Positions 7,539 through 15,534 of a DNA stretch of 15,690 bases are shown in pieces. Below the pieces are notes generated by a model, which saw only the letters and a list, made by a program, of their open reading frames with translations, had not been told where the DNA came from and ran no database searches. The number at the start of each line of letters is the position of its first letter. Positions within the stretch are counted from its first letter, which is position 1. This stretch comes from DATLFI01 sp035524895 (GTDB taxonomy: Bacteria > Acidobacteriota > Thermoanaerobaculia > Multivoradales > Multivoraceae), in the NCBI GenBank assembly GCA_035524895.1, contig DATLFI010000371.1, positions 1 to 15,690 of the forward strand. The letters run 5' to 3'. A program made the translations under genes and the position numbers.

Positions 7539-7676
7539 GCCAGGGGCTCCTCGAGACCTCTTCTCGGTCCGGTACAGCGTAGGGACAGGCGGCCGCGGCG
7601 CCAAAGCTGCCGTCACGACCTTTCACCCCGAAGCGTACCAGTCCGCAGCGGGCGGGGCGGTGTAAGCTCGCGCGTC

Positions 7677-8333
7677 ATGAATGCGACTCGTGGCAGCCTC
7701 ACCCTCCTCGCCAGCGTTCCCTTCAGGACCCTCGTGCTTGCGGCGTCCGCGCTGTTGGCATCGCTCACGCTCGCTTGCAACAGGGGAGGCGACGGAAACA
7801 TCGAGGATGCCGAGCTGCCGCCGCCGGCACAGCGTGTCGAGAACGAGGCGCTCGATCTCGCCCTCGCTCGAGTGCCGGCCGGACTGGCCCTACGCGACAA
7901 CGGCGCCAACATCCGGCTGGTTCCGAGCGGCGGCGACGCCGGCGACCAGAGCGAGCTCCGCATCGAGGTCGGTCCCGACAGCGCCTTCGGCATCGACCCC
8001 GTGCAGCTCGCCAACGACCAGCAGGCCAGCTTCGGTGAGGCAGCCGGCGGCGAGTTCTTCGGCGCCCAGAAGCTGGTCACCCCGCTCGGCCCGGCAACCT
8101 ACGCGCGCGGACGCTTCGACGCCGAGGACGGCAGCCGGATCGAGGAGACTCGCGCCTATGCAGTCCATCCGGCGGCGAATCGGCTGGTCACGGTGACCTA
8201 CCGTTATCCTGCTGGCGAGGACTCGCGCGAGCGGGTGGCGCAGCTTCTCGAAGTGCTCGGCGAGATCGAACCGCGCACCGCGCCAGTCGAGATCCCAGAT
8301 GCCTCGCCTCCCGCCGACGAACCGGGCGCCTGA
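7677..8333 (+). CDS. Predicted lipoprotein of unknown function
   Basis: The 218-residue product starts with a signal segment (residues 8-33) ending in a lipobox LTLAC, which places the lipidated Cys at 34. A short Gly/Asp-rich linker follows, then a compact region (about 55-200) of alternating strands and one helix: ELRIEVGP, AQKLVTPLGPATYARGRF, RLVTVTYRYPAG and a final helix RVAQLLEVLGEIE. This pattern recalls small DcrB/PsbP-like domains, but I cannot support a family assignment. The C-terminus is Pro/Asp/Ala-rich and probably disordered. ATG 7677 is chosen because it begins a proper signal peptide; the open frame continues far upstream but antisense to the asparagine-synthase-like gene. 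The Shine-Dalgarno is weak (GGTGTAAG region). It is divergent from the left-hand operon and 160 bp upstream of pilT; any link to pili is only positional. Confidence 0.8.
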   Translation: MNATRGSLTLLASVPFRTLVLAASALLASLTLACNRGGDGNIEDAELPPPAQRVENEALDLALARVPAGLALRDNGANIRLVPSGGDAGDQSELRIEVGPDSAFGIDPVQLANDQQASFGEAAGGEFFGAQKLVTPLGPATYARGRFDAEDGSRIEETRAYAVHPAANRLVTVTYRYPAGEDSRERVAQLLEVLGEIEPRTAPVEIPDASPPADEPGA

Positions 8334-8399
8334 CCCGCCGGCGTCCGCCTCGCGCTGCGGCCCCCTTTCCCAGCCCCGCCAGAACCGATAGACTCCTGG

Positions 8400-8493
8400 C
8401 TATAGTGTTCTGCCCAGTGCAGTTACTGCGCCATTTCCGGTGGCGCGGCCGAGGCGGCTCGACCTCCGCCTCCGGCGCCAGGAGACGTCGAGC
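8400..8493 (+). promoter_or_regulatory. Leader of pilT: -10-like box, palindrome and Shine-Dalgarno
   Basis: A TATAGT hexamer at 8401-8406 is a fair -10 candidate in otherwise GC-rich DNA, but no matching -35 is seen 16-18 bases upstream. Immediately downstream is the palindrome GCAGT-T-ACTGC (8419-8429), a possible operator or short stem. AGGAG at 8480-8484 lies nine bases before the pilT ATG and decides that start. The promoter call is tentative; the ribosome binding site is clear. Confidence 0.35.
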
Positions 8494-9606
8494 ATGCCGC
8501 CGAGTCTGAACCAGCTACTGCGACAGTGCGTCGAGCAAAACGGCTCCGACCTGCACATCACGATCAACTCGCCGCCCCAGGTGCGGGTGGACGGAGTGCT
8601 GCGGCCACTCAATCTCCCGCCGCTCTCGCCCACCGAGACCAAGCAGATCGCCTACTCGATCCTCACCGACACCCAGAAGCACCGGCTCGAGGAGGACCTC
8701 GAGATCGACTTCTCGTTCGGCATCCGCGGCCTCGCCCGCTTTCGAGCGAACGTATTTCACCAGCGCGGCGCAGTCGCGGCGGTCTTCCGCCAGATCCCCT
8801 ACAAGATCCTGAGCTTCCGGGAGCTCGGGTTGCCGGCGATGATCGAGAAGATCGCCGAAAAACCGCGCGGGCTGATTCTGGTCACCGGCCCCACCGGCTC
8901 CGGAAAGTCGACCACCCTGGCGGCCATGATCGACAAGGTCAACCGCGAGCGACACGAGCACATCGTCACGATCGAGGATCCGATCGAGTACCTGCACGAG
9001 CATCGCAACTGCCTGATCAATCAGCGCGAGCTCAACGCCGACACCCACGGCTTCGACCGCGCGCTGCGCTCGGTGCTCCGCCAAGATCCCGATGTCGTGC
9101 TCATCGGCGAGATGCGCGACTACGAGACGGTGGAAGCGGCATTGCGCATCGCCGAGACCGGCCACCTGACGTTCGCCACGCTCCACACCAACTCGGCCGC
9201 GCAGACCATCAACCGCATCATCGACGTCTTTCCGGCGCACCAGCAATCGCAAGTGCGCACGCAGCTCTCGTTCGTGCTGGAGGGCATCCTCTGCCAGTCG
9301 CTGCTGCCGCGCTCCAGCGGCAAGGGTCGCGCCCTCGCGCTCGAGCTGCTGATCCCCAATCCCGCGATTCGCAACCTGATTCGCGAGGACAAGATCCACC
9401 AGGTCTACGGCATGATGCAGGCGGGCCAGGCCAAGCACGGCATGATCACCTTCAACCAGTCTCTGGCCATGCTGTATTTCCGCAGAATGATCACGATGCA
9501 GACTGCGCTCGCGAGGTCTTCGCACGTCGACGAGCTTCAAGAGATCATTGCGCGCGGTCCCGGGGCGGTCGGCCTGGCACCCCAAACGACGGCCGCGAGG
9601 AGTTGA
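8494..9606 (+). CDS. pilT: Type IV pilus retraction ATPase PilT
   Basis: The 370-residue cytoplasmic hexameric ATPase powers pilus disassembly for twitching motility. All signature elements are visible: an N-terminal PAS-like domain (1-100), Walker A GPTGSGKST (132-140), Asp box VTIEDPIEY (158-166), Walker B DPDVVLIGEMRD (198-209), His box TGHLTFATLHTNSA (222-235), and the retraction motif AIRNLIRE (291-298). The last of these separates PilT from the extension ATPase PilB. The C-terminal tail after 350 is Ala/Gly-rich and variable. The start at ATG 8494 is fixed by AGGAG; an 18-codon upstream extension of the frame is rejected. pilC follows after 3 bp, so the two are co-translated. Unusually, pilB is not directly upstream; an unrelated lipoprotein gene is there instead. 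Confidence 0.97.
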   Translation: MPPSLNQLLRQCVEQNGSDLHITINSPPQVRVDGVLRPLNLPPLSPTETKQIAYSILTDTQKHRLEEDLEIDFSFGIRGLARFRANVFHQRGAVAAVFRQIPYKILSFRELGLPAMIEKIAEKPRGLILVTGPTGSGKSTTLAAMIDKVNRERHEHIVTIEDPIEYLHEHRNCLINQRELNADTHGFDRALRSVLRQDPDVVLIGEMRDYETVEAALRIAETGHLTFATLHTNSAAQTINRIIDVFPAHQQSQVRTQLSFVLEGILCQSLLPRSSGKGRALALELLIPNPAIRNLIREDKIHQVYGMMQAGQAKHGMITFNQSLAMLYFRRMITMQTALARSSHVDELQEIIARGPGAVGLAPQTTAARS

Positions 9607-9609
9607 GCC

Positions 9610-10815
9610 GTGCCGAGCTTCACCTGGAAGGGTCGTAACCGCGGCGGCGAGGGGCAGGACGGCGTTCTGGTGGCCGACAGCCGCGACGCAGCCGTCGCCA
9701 CGCTGCGCCGCCAGCAGATTCAGGTCCTCTCGATACGCGAGCGCTCGCGCGACATTCCGCTGCTGCCGCGCTTCCAGCGAAGTGTCGACTCCAAGCGACT
9801 CGCGATATTCACCCGGCAGTTCTCCGTCATGCTGGACGCCGGCCTGCCGCTGGTGCAGTGCCTGGAGATCCTGGGCGAGCAGGAGGACAGCCGCCTGTTC
9901 AAGGAAATCATCACCGCGGTGCGCTCCGACGTCGAGGCAGGCTCCTCGCTCAACGAGGCCATGCGCCGCCACCCCAAGGCTTTCGACAACCTCTACTGCA
10001 GCATGATCGCTGCCGGCGAGGCGGGCGGTATCCTCGACGTGATCCTCCGCCGTCTCGCGACCTACATCGAGAAGGCCGTGCGCCTGAAGTCGCAGGTGCG
10101 CTCCGCGCTGATCTACCCGACCGCTGTCATCGTCATCGCGGCCGCGGTGGTCTACATCATCCTGTGGAAGGTCATTCCGGTCTTCGCCCAGCTCTTCGCC
10201 GGCCTCGGCGCGCAGCTGCCACTGCTCACCCGGACGGTGGTGACGGCGAGCAACTTCCTCGGCCGCTACAGCATCTGGATCTTCCTCGGGATCGCGCTGA
10301 TCGTGATCGCCATCCGCCGCTGGCACAAGACCTACCGCGGACGGCGCATCATCGATGGCACCATGCTGCGCATCCCGGTGATCGGCGAGCTGCTGCGCAA
10401 GATCGCGATCTCGCGATTCTGCCGAACGCTGGCGACGCTCACCTCGTCCGGCGTGCCGATCCTCGAAGGGCTCGAGATCACCGCCAAGACTTCCGGCAAC
10501 GCCATCATCGAAGACGCCATCATGAGCGTGCGCAAGAGCGTCGAAGAGGGCAAGACCATCAGCGATCCGCTGCAGGCGACCGAGGTCTTCCCGGTGATGG
10601 TGTGCCAGATGATCAACGTCGGCGAGCAGACCGGCGCGCTCGATCAGATGCTCTCGAAGATCGCGGATTTCTACGAGGAAGAAGTCGACACCGCGGTCGC
10701 CGGCCTGATGAAGCTGATCGAGCCGGTGATGATCGTGGTGCTCGGCGTGATCATCGGCACGATCGTCACCGCGATGTACATGCCGATGTACTCCATCCTG
10801 CAGCAGATCGGGTGA
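9610..10815 (+). CDS. pilC: Type IV pilus inner-membrane platform protein PilC
   Basis: The 401-residue protein is the membrane platform that couples the cytoplasmic motor ATPases to pilin assembly. It has the duplicated T2SSF architecture: first domain about 67-190, with TRQFSVMLDAGLPLVQCLEIL (68-88) and the membrane segment near 170-190, and second domain about 270-392, with FCRTLATLTSSGVPILEGLEI (270-290) and INVGEQTGALDQML (335-348). A middle membrane segment lies at about 220-236 and the last at 372-392. The N-terminal 60 residues are the cytoplasmic domain seen in PilC/GspF proteins. The start is GTG at 9610, with AGGAG seven bases before it, which lies in the 3' end of pilT. A large hairpin begins 8 bp after the stop codon. 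Confidence 0.96.
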   Translation: MPSFTWKGRNRGGEGQDGVLVADSRDAAVATLRRQQIQVLSIRERSRDIPLLPRFQRSVDSKRLAIFTRQFSVMLDAGLPLVQCLEILGEQEDSRLFKEIITAVRSDVEAGSSLNEAMRRHPKAFDNLYCSMIAAGEAGGILDVILRRLATYIEKAVRLKSQVRSALIYPTAVIVIAAAVVYIILWKVIPVFAQLFAGLGAQLPLLTRTVVTASNFLGRYSIWIFLGIALIVIAIRRWHKTYRGRRIIDGTMLRIPVIGELLRKIAISRFCRTLATLTSSGVPILEGLEITAKTSGNAIIEDAIMSVRKSVEEGKTISDPLQATEVFPVMVCQMINVGEQTGALDQMLSKIADFYEEEVDTAVAGLMKLIEPVMIVVLGVIIGTIVTAMYMPMYSILQQIG

Positions 10816-10823
10816 GCCCGAAT

Positions 10824-10854
10824 CGTTTCGCCACGGCGTCGCCGTGGCGAAACG
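10824..10854. repeat. Perfect 14-bp inverted repeat (hairpin) between pilC and pilS
   Basis: Arms 10824-10837 and 10841-10854 are exact reverse complements with a 3-base loop (GTC), starting 8 bp after the pilC stop. No T-run follows on either strand, so it is not a canonical Rho-independent terminator. It could still stabilise the pilT-pilC message 3' end, attenuate read-through into pilS-pilR, or be a copy of a dispersed extragenic palindrome. The longest pilS frame would start inside its right arm. Confidence 0.85.
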
Positions 10855-12730
10855 CTCGAGCCATCCCGAGACGACCGAGCGGAGCGAGGTCGACGTGGGG
10901 ATCCCGTTCGATTCGCGAGATCCTCTACCGGCGAGGCGATCGGGTCATCCCGACGCGACCCAGCCCAGCGTTCTCGAGGTCACCGTGCCCGCGCAGAGCT
11001 CGGACTCCGTGACCGGCGGCGGCACCGGCCGTTCCCGGAGCGCCGCGCGCGAGAACGACGCGCGACCCGCCGGAAGCAACGCGAGGTTGGGCGATCAGCT
11101 CCTGCGTCTGATCGGCGTTCGCATCGCGATCGTCACCAGCGTCCTGCTGCCGGCCTTCCTCATCGATGTCTCGGCCGAGGGCGCGAGCCTCACCTTCAGC
11201 GAGCTGCTGGAGACGGCCGCTCTCACCTACATCGCGAGCCTGGTGTACATGGGTCTCCGGCTGTGGAGCCGGATTTCGCCTGCCGCCCAGGCGTACGTTC
11301 AGTTCGGCGGCGATCTACTGCTGGTTTCGTTCCTGGTCGCGGAGACCGGGGGTGCCACCAGCCCCTTCTCGTCGCTCTACCTCCTGGTGATAGCCGTCGC
11401 CTCGGTGATGCTGCGCCGCCGCTCGGGCGTGATCATTGCCAGCGGTGCGTTCGCGCTCTATGCCGCGCTGGCGATTGCCTCGTCGCGTGGCTGGATCGCC
11501 GGCGACCCGCCGTCGCTCGAACGCCTCGCCTACTCGCTGCTGCTGCACTTCCTCGGCTTCTACGCGATCGCCCTGCTCACCGCGTTGCTCGCACGCGACG
11601 TCGCTCGCGTCGAGCGCCAGCTCGAGGAAACCAGCGGCGACCTCGCGGACCTCGAGACGCTGCATCGCGACGTGATCGCCTCCGTGCCCTCGGGGCTTGC
11701 GACCACCGACCTCGAGGGCAGGATCACGAGCATCAACCCGGCCGGTCGCGCCATCCTCGAACGCGTCGACTCGGATCTCCTCGGCCGCCACGTCGCCGAA
11801 GTCGGGCTCATGGACCGGACGGTCTGGGACGACCTCATCGGGACCTCCCCCCCGGAGCGACCGCGCAGCGAGTCCCAGGTCGAGATCGCGGACGAGACGA
11901 GGGTGATCGGGTTCTCCTTCGCCGAGCTGCTCGACCACGAGGCACGCCGCCGCGGCTTCACACTGGTGTTTCAGGACCTCACTCCCTGGCGGCGGCTCGA
12001 GGAGCAGCTTCGGATCAAGGACCGCATGGCAGCCGTCGGTGAGCTGGCGGCCGGGCTGGCGCACGAGATCGGAAATCCCCTGGCGGCAATCTCCGGGTCC
12101 GTGCAGCTCCTCTCGAACGTTCCGGGACGGACCGCGGCGGAGGTTCGGCTCCTGCGGATCGTGCTGCAGGAGAGCCAGCGCCTCAATCGGACCATCAAGT
12201 CCTTTCTCGCCTACGCCCGGCCGGCGCCGCGTCGCTTCACGTCGTTCGACATTGGAGCTCTGCTCGCCGAGCACGCTGAGCTGTTGCGCAACAGCAAGGA
12301 GCGCGAGGCTCACCACGAGGTCGAGGTGGACGTCGACCCGCCGGCATTCGAGCTGCTCGCGGATCGCGACCGGGTCCAGCAGATCCTCTGGAACCTGTCA
12401 CGCAACGCCTTGCGCGCAATGAAGCACGGTGGCCGGCTGCGGATCTCCGGGCGGCCGGAGAACGAGGGCTATACGATCCGCGTCGAAGACACCGGGCTGG
12501 GCATGACCTACGAACAGAGAGCGAAGCTGTTCCATCCCTACACGTCGTTCTTCGACGGCGGAGTCGGCATCGGCATGGCGATCGTGTATCGCATCGTGCA
12601 GGAGCACGATGGCGAGATCGAAGTGACGACTGGCGCGCAAGGCACGACGATCGCGGTCCGCCTCCCGGTGCAGCCCAACGTGACCACGCTTCCCGAAACG
12701 CCCAAGGGGGCAGCGGACTTCACGCGATGA
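10844..12730 (+). CDS. pilS: PilS-type sensor histidine kinase
   Basis: This membrane histidine kinase is the partner of the adjacent PilR and probably controls pilin transcription. Numbering from the longest frame (628 residues): hydrophobic segments, about six, between 88 and 250; a PAS domain at about 272-385 (VPSGLATTDLEGRITSINPAG); the phospho-acceptor H-box LAHEIGNPLAAI with His 407; an N-box around QILWNLSRNALRAM (513-526); and ATP-lid motifs DTGLGM (549-554) and DGGVGIGMAIVYRIV (571-585). The PilS six-helix N-terminal layout is consistent. The listed GTG start lies inside a hairpin and has no ribosome site. Residues 1-80 are polar and non-conserved in appearance. A better start is GTG 10985, with GAGG five to six bases upstream, giving 581 residues; GTG 10895 is also possible. 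The stop overlaps the pilR ATG (ATGA), so kinase and regulator are coupled. Confidence 0.9.
   Translation: MAKRSSHPETTERSEVDVGIPFDSRDPLPARRSGHPDATQPSVLEVTVPAQSSDSVTGGGTGRSRSAARENDARPAGSNARLGDQLLRLIGVRIAIVTSVLLPAFLIDVSAEGASLTFSELLETAALTYIASLVYMGLRLWSRISPAAQAYVQFGGDLLLVSFLVAETGGATSPFSSLYLLVIAVASVMLRRRSGVIIASGAFALYAALAIASSRGWIAGDPPSLERLAYSLLLHFLGFYAIALLTALLARDVARVERQLEETSGDLADLETLHRDVIASVPSGLATTDLEGRITSINPAGRAILERVDSDLLGRHVAEVGLMDRTVWDDLIGTSPPERPRSESQVEIADETRVIGFSFAELLDHEARRRGFTLVFQDLTPWRRLEEQLRIKDRMAAVGELAAGLAHEIGNPLAAISGSVQLLSNVPGRTAAEVRLLRIVLQESQRLNRTIKSFLAYARPAPRRFTSFDIGALLAEHAELLRNSKEREAHHEVEVDVDPPAFELLADRDRVQQILWNLSRNALRAMKHGGRLRISGRPENEGYTIRVEDTGLGMTYEQRAKLFHPYTSFFDGGVGIGMAIVYRIVQEHDGEIEVTTGAQGTTIAVRLPVQPNVTTLPETPKGAADFTR
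10863..10902 (+). other. Nested stem-loop in the pilS leader
   Basis: Outer arms ATCCC (10863-10867) and GGGAT (10898-10902) enclose inner arms CGACC (10872-10876) and GGTCG (10888-10892), with the purine-rich loop GAGCGGAGCGA. It follows the 14-bp hairpin by 8 bases. Together they make a structured 80-base leader or repeat unit. Arms this short can occur by chance in GC-rich DNA; function is inferred only from position. Confidence 0.4.
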
Positions 12731-14130
12731 GCGCTCGCTTGCTGCTGGTCGACGACGAGGCCAGCCTGCTCGACTTCTTGAGTCTGCTCTTCCATGAGGA
12801 GGGCTACGAGGTCGCCACCGCGGACTCCGCGACGAGCGCGCGGGAGACACTTGCGGCATCGAGCTTCGACCTGGTGCTCTGCGACATCACCATGCCCGAT
12901 GGCACCGGTCTCGACCTGCTGCGCGAGATAAAGCAAGAGACGGCGGACCGCACCGCGGTGATCATGATGACCGCCTACACCTCGACCGAGTCGGCGATCG
13001 AGGCGATGAAGCTCGGCGCCTACGACTACGTGTCGAAGCCGTTCGACGTCGAGGAGCTCCGGCTGCTGGTGCGCAAGGCGCTCGAGAAGATCGAGCTCTA
13101 CGACGAGAACCGGCACCTGCGCCGAGAGCTGCAGGGCCGCTACACCTTCGCCAACATCATCGGCCGCAGCTCGCGCATGCAAGCTGTCTTCGAGCTGATC
13201 GAGAAGGTCGCCAAGACGCCCTCGACCGTGCTGATCCAAGGGGAGAGTGGCACCGGCAAGGAGCTGATTGCGCGCGCTATCCACTACAACAGCAACCGCT
13301 CCACCGGCCGCTTCCTCTCGATCAACTGCGGGGCACTCCCGGAGTCGCTGCTCGAGAGCGAGCTGTTCGGGCACGAGCGAGGCGCGTTCACCGGCGCCGT
13401 GCGCGAGAAGAGCGGGCTGTTCCAAGAGGCGGAGGGCGGCACTCTGTTCCTGGACGAGATCGGCGACATGAGCCTGACCATGCAGGTGAAGCTGCTGCGG
13501 GCCCTGCAGGAGCGAGTGGTGCGCAAGGTGGGCGGCACCCGCGAGGAGCCGGTCGATGTCCGCATCATCACGGCCACCAACAGCAACCTGAAGGAGAGGG
13601 TCGCGGAGGGCTCCATGCGGGAGGACCTCTTCTATCGTGTTCACGTCATTCCCATCGAGCTGCCGCCGCTGCGCCACCGTCGGGAGGACATACCCCTCCT
13701 CGTCAACCACTTCGCCCAAAAGTACCTGCGCGCCGACGGCAGCGCTGCCAAGCGTTTCTCGATCGAGGCGATGAGGCTGTTGGAAGGCTACGAATGGCCA
13801 GGCAACGTTCGCGAGCTCGAGAACGTCGTCGAGCGCACCCTGGCCCTCTCCACCGATACCGTCGTGACCGCGACCGACCTGCCGGGCTACCTGCGATCGG
13901 AGTCGTCCAACGGCCCGATCGTCAGCCTGCCCGAGGAAGGTCTCGACCTGGAGCGCCTGCTCGACGACCTGCGTGCCCAGCTCATGCGCGAAGCGCTCGA
14001 TCGCTGCGACGGCGTGCAGACGCGCGCAGCCGAGCTCCTTGGCATGACCTTCCGCTCCTTCCGCTACTACGCACGGAAGGCAGGCCTGGTGGGCGGAAGC
14101 GCAGAGGCTGTCCCGCGCCGCAACGACTGA
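12727..14130 (+). CDS. pilR: NtrC-family sigma-54 response regulator PilR
   Basis: The 467-residue regulator has three domains. The receiver (about 4-118) has acidic residues D9-D10-E11, phospho-acceptor Asp 53 in LVLCDITMPDG, Thr 84 and Lys 104. The AAA+ domain (about 142-372) has Walker A GESGTGKE (172-179), the sigma-54 contact motif GAFTGA (219-224), Walker B LFLDEIGD (240-247) and the arginine-rich sensor stretch PPLRHRREDIP (313-323). A C-terminal Fis-type helix-turn-helix (about 415-453) follows. All catalytic residues are intact. In Pseudomonas and Geobacter, PilR activates pilA from a sigma-54 promoter; no pilA and no convincing -24/-12 site is in this window, so its target lies elsewhere. 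ATG 12727 overlaps the pilS stop by 4 bp. It converges on the FmdB gene with 44 bp between stops and no clear terminator. Confidence 0.95.
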   Translation: MSARLLLVDDEASLLDFLSLLFHEEGYEVATADSATSARETLAASSFDLVLCDITMPDGTGLDLLREIKQETADRTAVIMMTAYTSTESAIEAMKLGAYDYVSKPFDVEELRLLVRKALEKIELYDENRHLRRELQGRYTFANIIGRSSRMQAVFELIEKVAKTPSTVLIQGESGTGKELIARAIHYNSNRSTGRFLSINCGALPESLLESELFGHERGAFTGAVREKSGLFQEAEGGTLFLDEIGDMSLTMQVKLLRALQERVVRKVGGTREEPVDVRIITATNSNLKERVAEGSMREDLFYRVHVIPIELPPLRHRREDIPLLVNHFAQKYLRADGSAAKRFSIEAMRLLEGYEWPGNVRELENVVERTLALSTDTVVTATDLPGYLRSESSNGPIVSLPEEGLDLERLLDDLRAQLMREALDRCDGVQTRAAELLGMTFRSFRYYARKAGLVGGSAEAVPRRND

Positions 14131-14174
14131 GAGAGCACCGTACCGACGGCGCCTCGATGCGTCCGACACCGGCT

Positions 14175-14534
14175 TCAGTCGCCCTCGCTGGCGGTCTTGG
14201 AGGGCTTCGACTCGGGCTTCTTGGTGTCCTTCTTGTCGGATTTCCCGTCTGCCTTGTCGTCCGCTTTGGCCGTCTTGTCGTCGCTCGCGGACTCCGCCCC
14301 GTCCTTCTTGGCTTCGCCCTTGTCGTCACCCTTGCCCTCACCCTTGCCCTTGCCCGCGTAGTCCGTGACGTACCAACCGGTGCCTTTGAACTGGAACGCC
14401 GGCGCCGACACGAGGCGCCTCACGGTACCCGCCTTCTGACAGTAAGGGCAGGTCCGCGGCGCGCGACCGCTGACACTCTGGAGCTTCTCGAAGCTCTGGC
14501 CGCAGCTCGCGCACTCGTACTCGTAGACAGGCAT
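14175..14534 (-). CDS. FmdB family zinc-ribbon protein with charged tail
   Basis: The 119-residue protein begins MPVYEYECASCG and has two CxxC knuckles (Cys 8/11 and 29/32), the FmdB-type putative regulatory zinc ribbon, followed by the conserved VRRLVSAPAFQFKGTGWYVTDY region (38-59). The family is named after FmdB of the methylotroph formamidase locus, but its molecular role is not established. Residues 61-119 are almost only Lys, Asp, Gly, Ser, Glu and Ala, with KGKGEGKGDDKGE and KADDKADGKSDKKD repeats; this is a disordered tail, longer than the zinc-binding core of about 60 residues. The ATG start begins exactly at the family N-terminus, although no strong Shine-Dalgarno precedes it. It lies 93 bp downstream of the PATAN gene on the same strand, possibly co-transcribed, and converges on pilR. 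Confidence 0.88.
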   Translation of the reverse strand: MPVYEYECASCGQSFEKLQSVSGRAPRTCPYCQKAGTVRRLVSAPAFQFKGTGWYVTDYAGKGKGEGKGDDKGEAKKDGAESASDDKTAKADDKADGKSDKKDTKKPESKPSKTASEGD

Positions 14535-14627
14535 AGGGGTGACGATGCTCCGGGATCGTCGGCAGATGGGGCGTGAATCGTAGTGCAGCCGTCGGGCGGG
14601 GGTGCAGCGGGAGCTGGCGCCATGACC

Positions 14628-15488
14628 TCAGGATGCCGAGCTCGACAAATTGAGCCGGATCGCGCCGCTCGGTTCCTTCTGCCCGCTACGCCGCACGAAG
14701 CGCAGCACGTAGTAGGCGTAGAGCAGCTTGCCGTTGGCGGCAGTCTCGAAGGGACCTTCGCTGCACAGCTCGTAGAGCGTCCGCTTGCCGTCCACCAGCT
14801 TGAGGAACTGGTACTCGTCGGTGCGCAGTGCCACTTCGATCAGATCGTCGGTCTGAAAGCTGGCCTCCAGCACGGTGTCGCGCTTGCCAATGCGTCCGAG
14901 CAGCGGTCGGACATCCGCGATGCGCTTGATGCCCTCCTTGATCGCCTGCCGCACGGGGATCTGGATCTCGATGGTGGAGGGTTCCGGAAACTCGCCGACC
15001 GCGAACCCGACCTCGCCGGTGGGCCACGTGAACAGATCCCAGACGATCTCGGCGCTCTGCAGCCGGATCGCGCGATAGAGGTCGGCCGGGCTCAGGACGC
15101 CCTGCTCCACCAGGAGGGCGCCGTAGCGCTCGTCGGAGCTGGATCGGGCACGCATCGTGGCAAGGAAGTCCTGCCGCGAGATGTGCCCATTGGAAAGCAG
15201 GTAGTGGCCCAGCGACTCCTGGCGATCGGACGACGACGCGTGGACGATATTTCCGTCCTTGATGTAGATCCGCTTCACCACCTGGTCGGAGCTCGCCTGG
15301 ATCACCCCGGGCACGCGGTAGCGAAAGACCGCGTAGAGCAGCTCCGGGAGCGGCTCGTTCGCCAGGTTGCCGCGGTAGTGATACCGCCGGTCTGCCGACT
15401 CCTTCCCCTGGCTTTCGATGGCCCCCTCCGAGCCGCAGCTACTTGGGCGGTCGCGGCGCGAGTGCCACGGCGGGTCCGACCGGACCAC
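14628..15488 (-). CDS. PATAN (DUF4388) domain protein
   Basis: The 286-residue protein has a PATAN/DUF4388 domain at about 36-165: YRGNLANEPLPELLYAVFRYRVPGVI (37-62), then IYIKDGNIVHASSSDRQESLGHYLL (74-98), then a helical ISRQDFLATM and GVLSPADLYRAIRLQSAEIVWDLFTW (130-155) with a strand GEVGFAVGEF. A second region (175-268) has VLEASFQTDDLIEVALRTDEYQFLKLVDGKRTLYEL, a winged-helix-like pattern common in these proteins. There is no receiver, kinase or membrane segment. In cyanobacteria PATAN domains of response regulators bind the pilus motor PilB, so a role in pilus or polarity control here is plausible but inferred. The start is GTG 15488, preceded by AGGA nine bases upstream; the next in-frame start candidates fall inside the domain. 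Residues 1-33 are polar and probably disordered. Confidence 0.85.
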   Translation of the reverse strand: MVRSDPPWHSRRDRPSSCGSEGAIESQGKESADRRYHYRGNLANEPLPELLYAVFRYRVPGVIQASSDQVVKRIYIKDGNIVHASSSDRQESLGHYLLSNGHISRQDFLATMRARSSSDERYGALLVEQGVLSPADLYRAIRLQSAEIVWDLFTWPTGEVGFAVGEFPEPSTIEIQIPVRQAIKEGIKRIADVRPLLGRIGKRDTVLEASFQTDDLIEVALRTDEYQFLKLVDGKRTLYELCSEGPFETAANGKLLYAYYVLRFVRRSGQKEPSGAIRLNLSSSAS

Positions 15489-15534
15489 TCTTAGGGGTCC
15501 TGGTCACCTTTCGGCGGCGGCACGACCGCAAACC

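Noticed and set aside
8515..10326. 603-codon frame antisense to pilT and pilC
   Set aside because: Composition dominated by Asp/Arg/Val/Leu/His with no domain; it mirrors highly conserved pil genes on the other strand.
10354..10372. TGGCAC sequence as a sigma-54 (-24/-12) promoter
   Set aside because: No properly spaced TTGC element, and it lies inside pilC coding sequence with no downstream gene that needs it; other TGGCAC hits fail the same way.
10824..10854. Intrinsic terminator after pilC
   Set aside because: Strong stem but no U-tract follows in either direction; kept only as a hairpin/repeat.
12538..14169. 543-codon frame antisense to pilR and the pilS end
   Set aside because: No motif, no ribosome site, and the sense strand encodes an intact sigma-54 activator.
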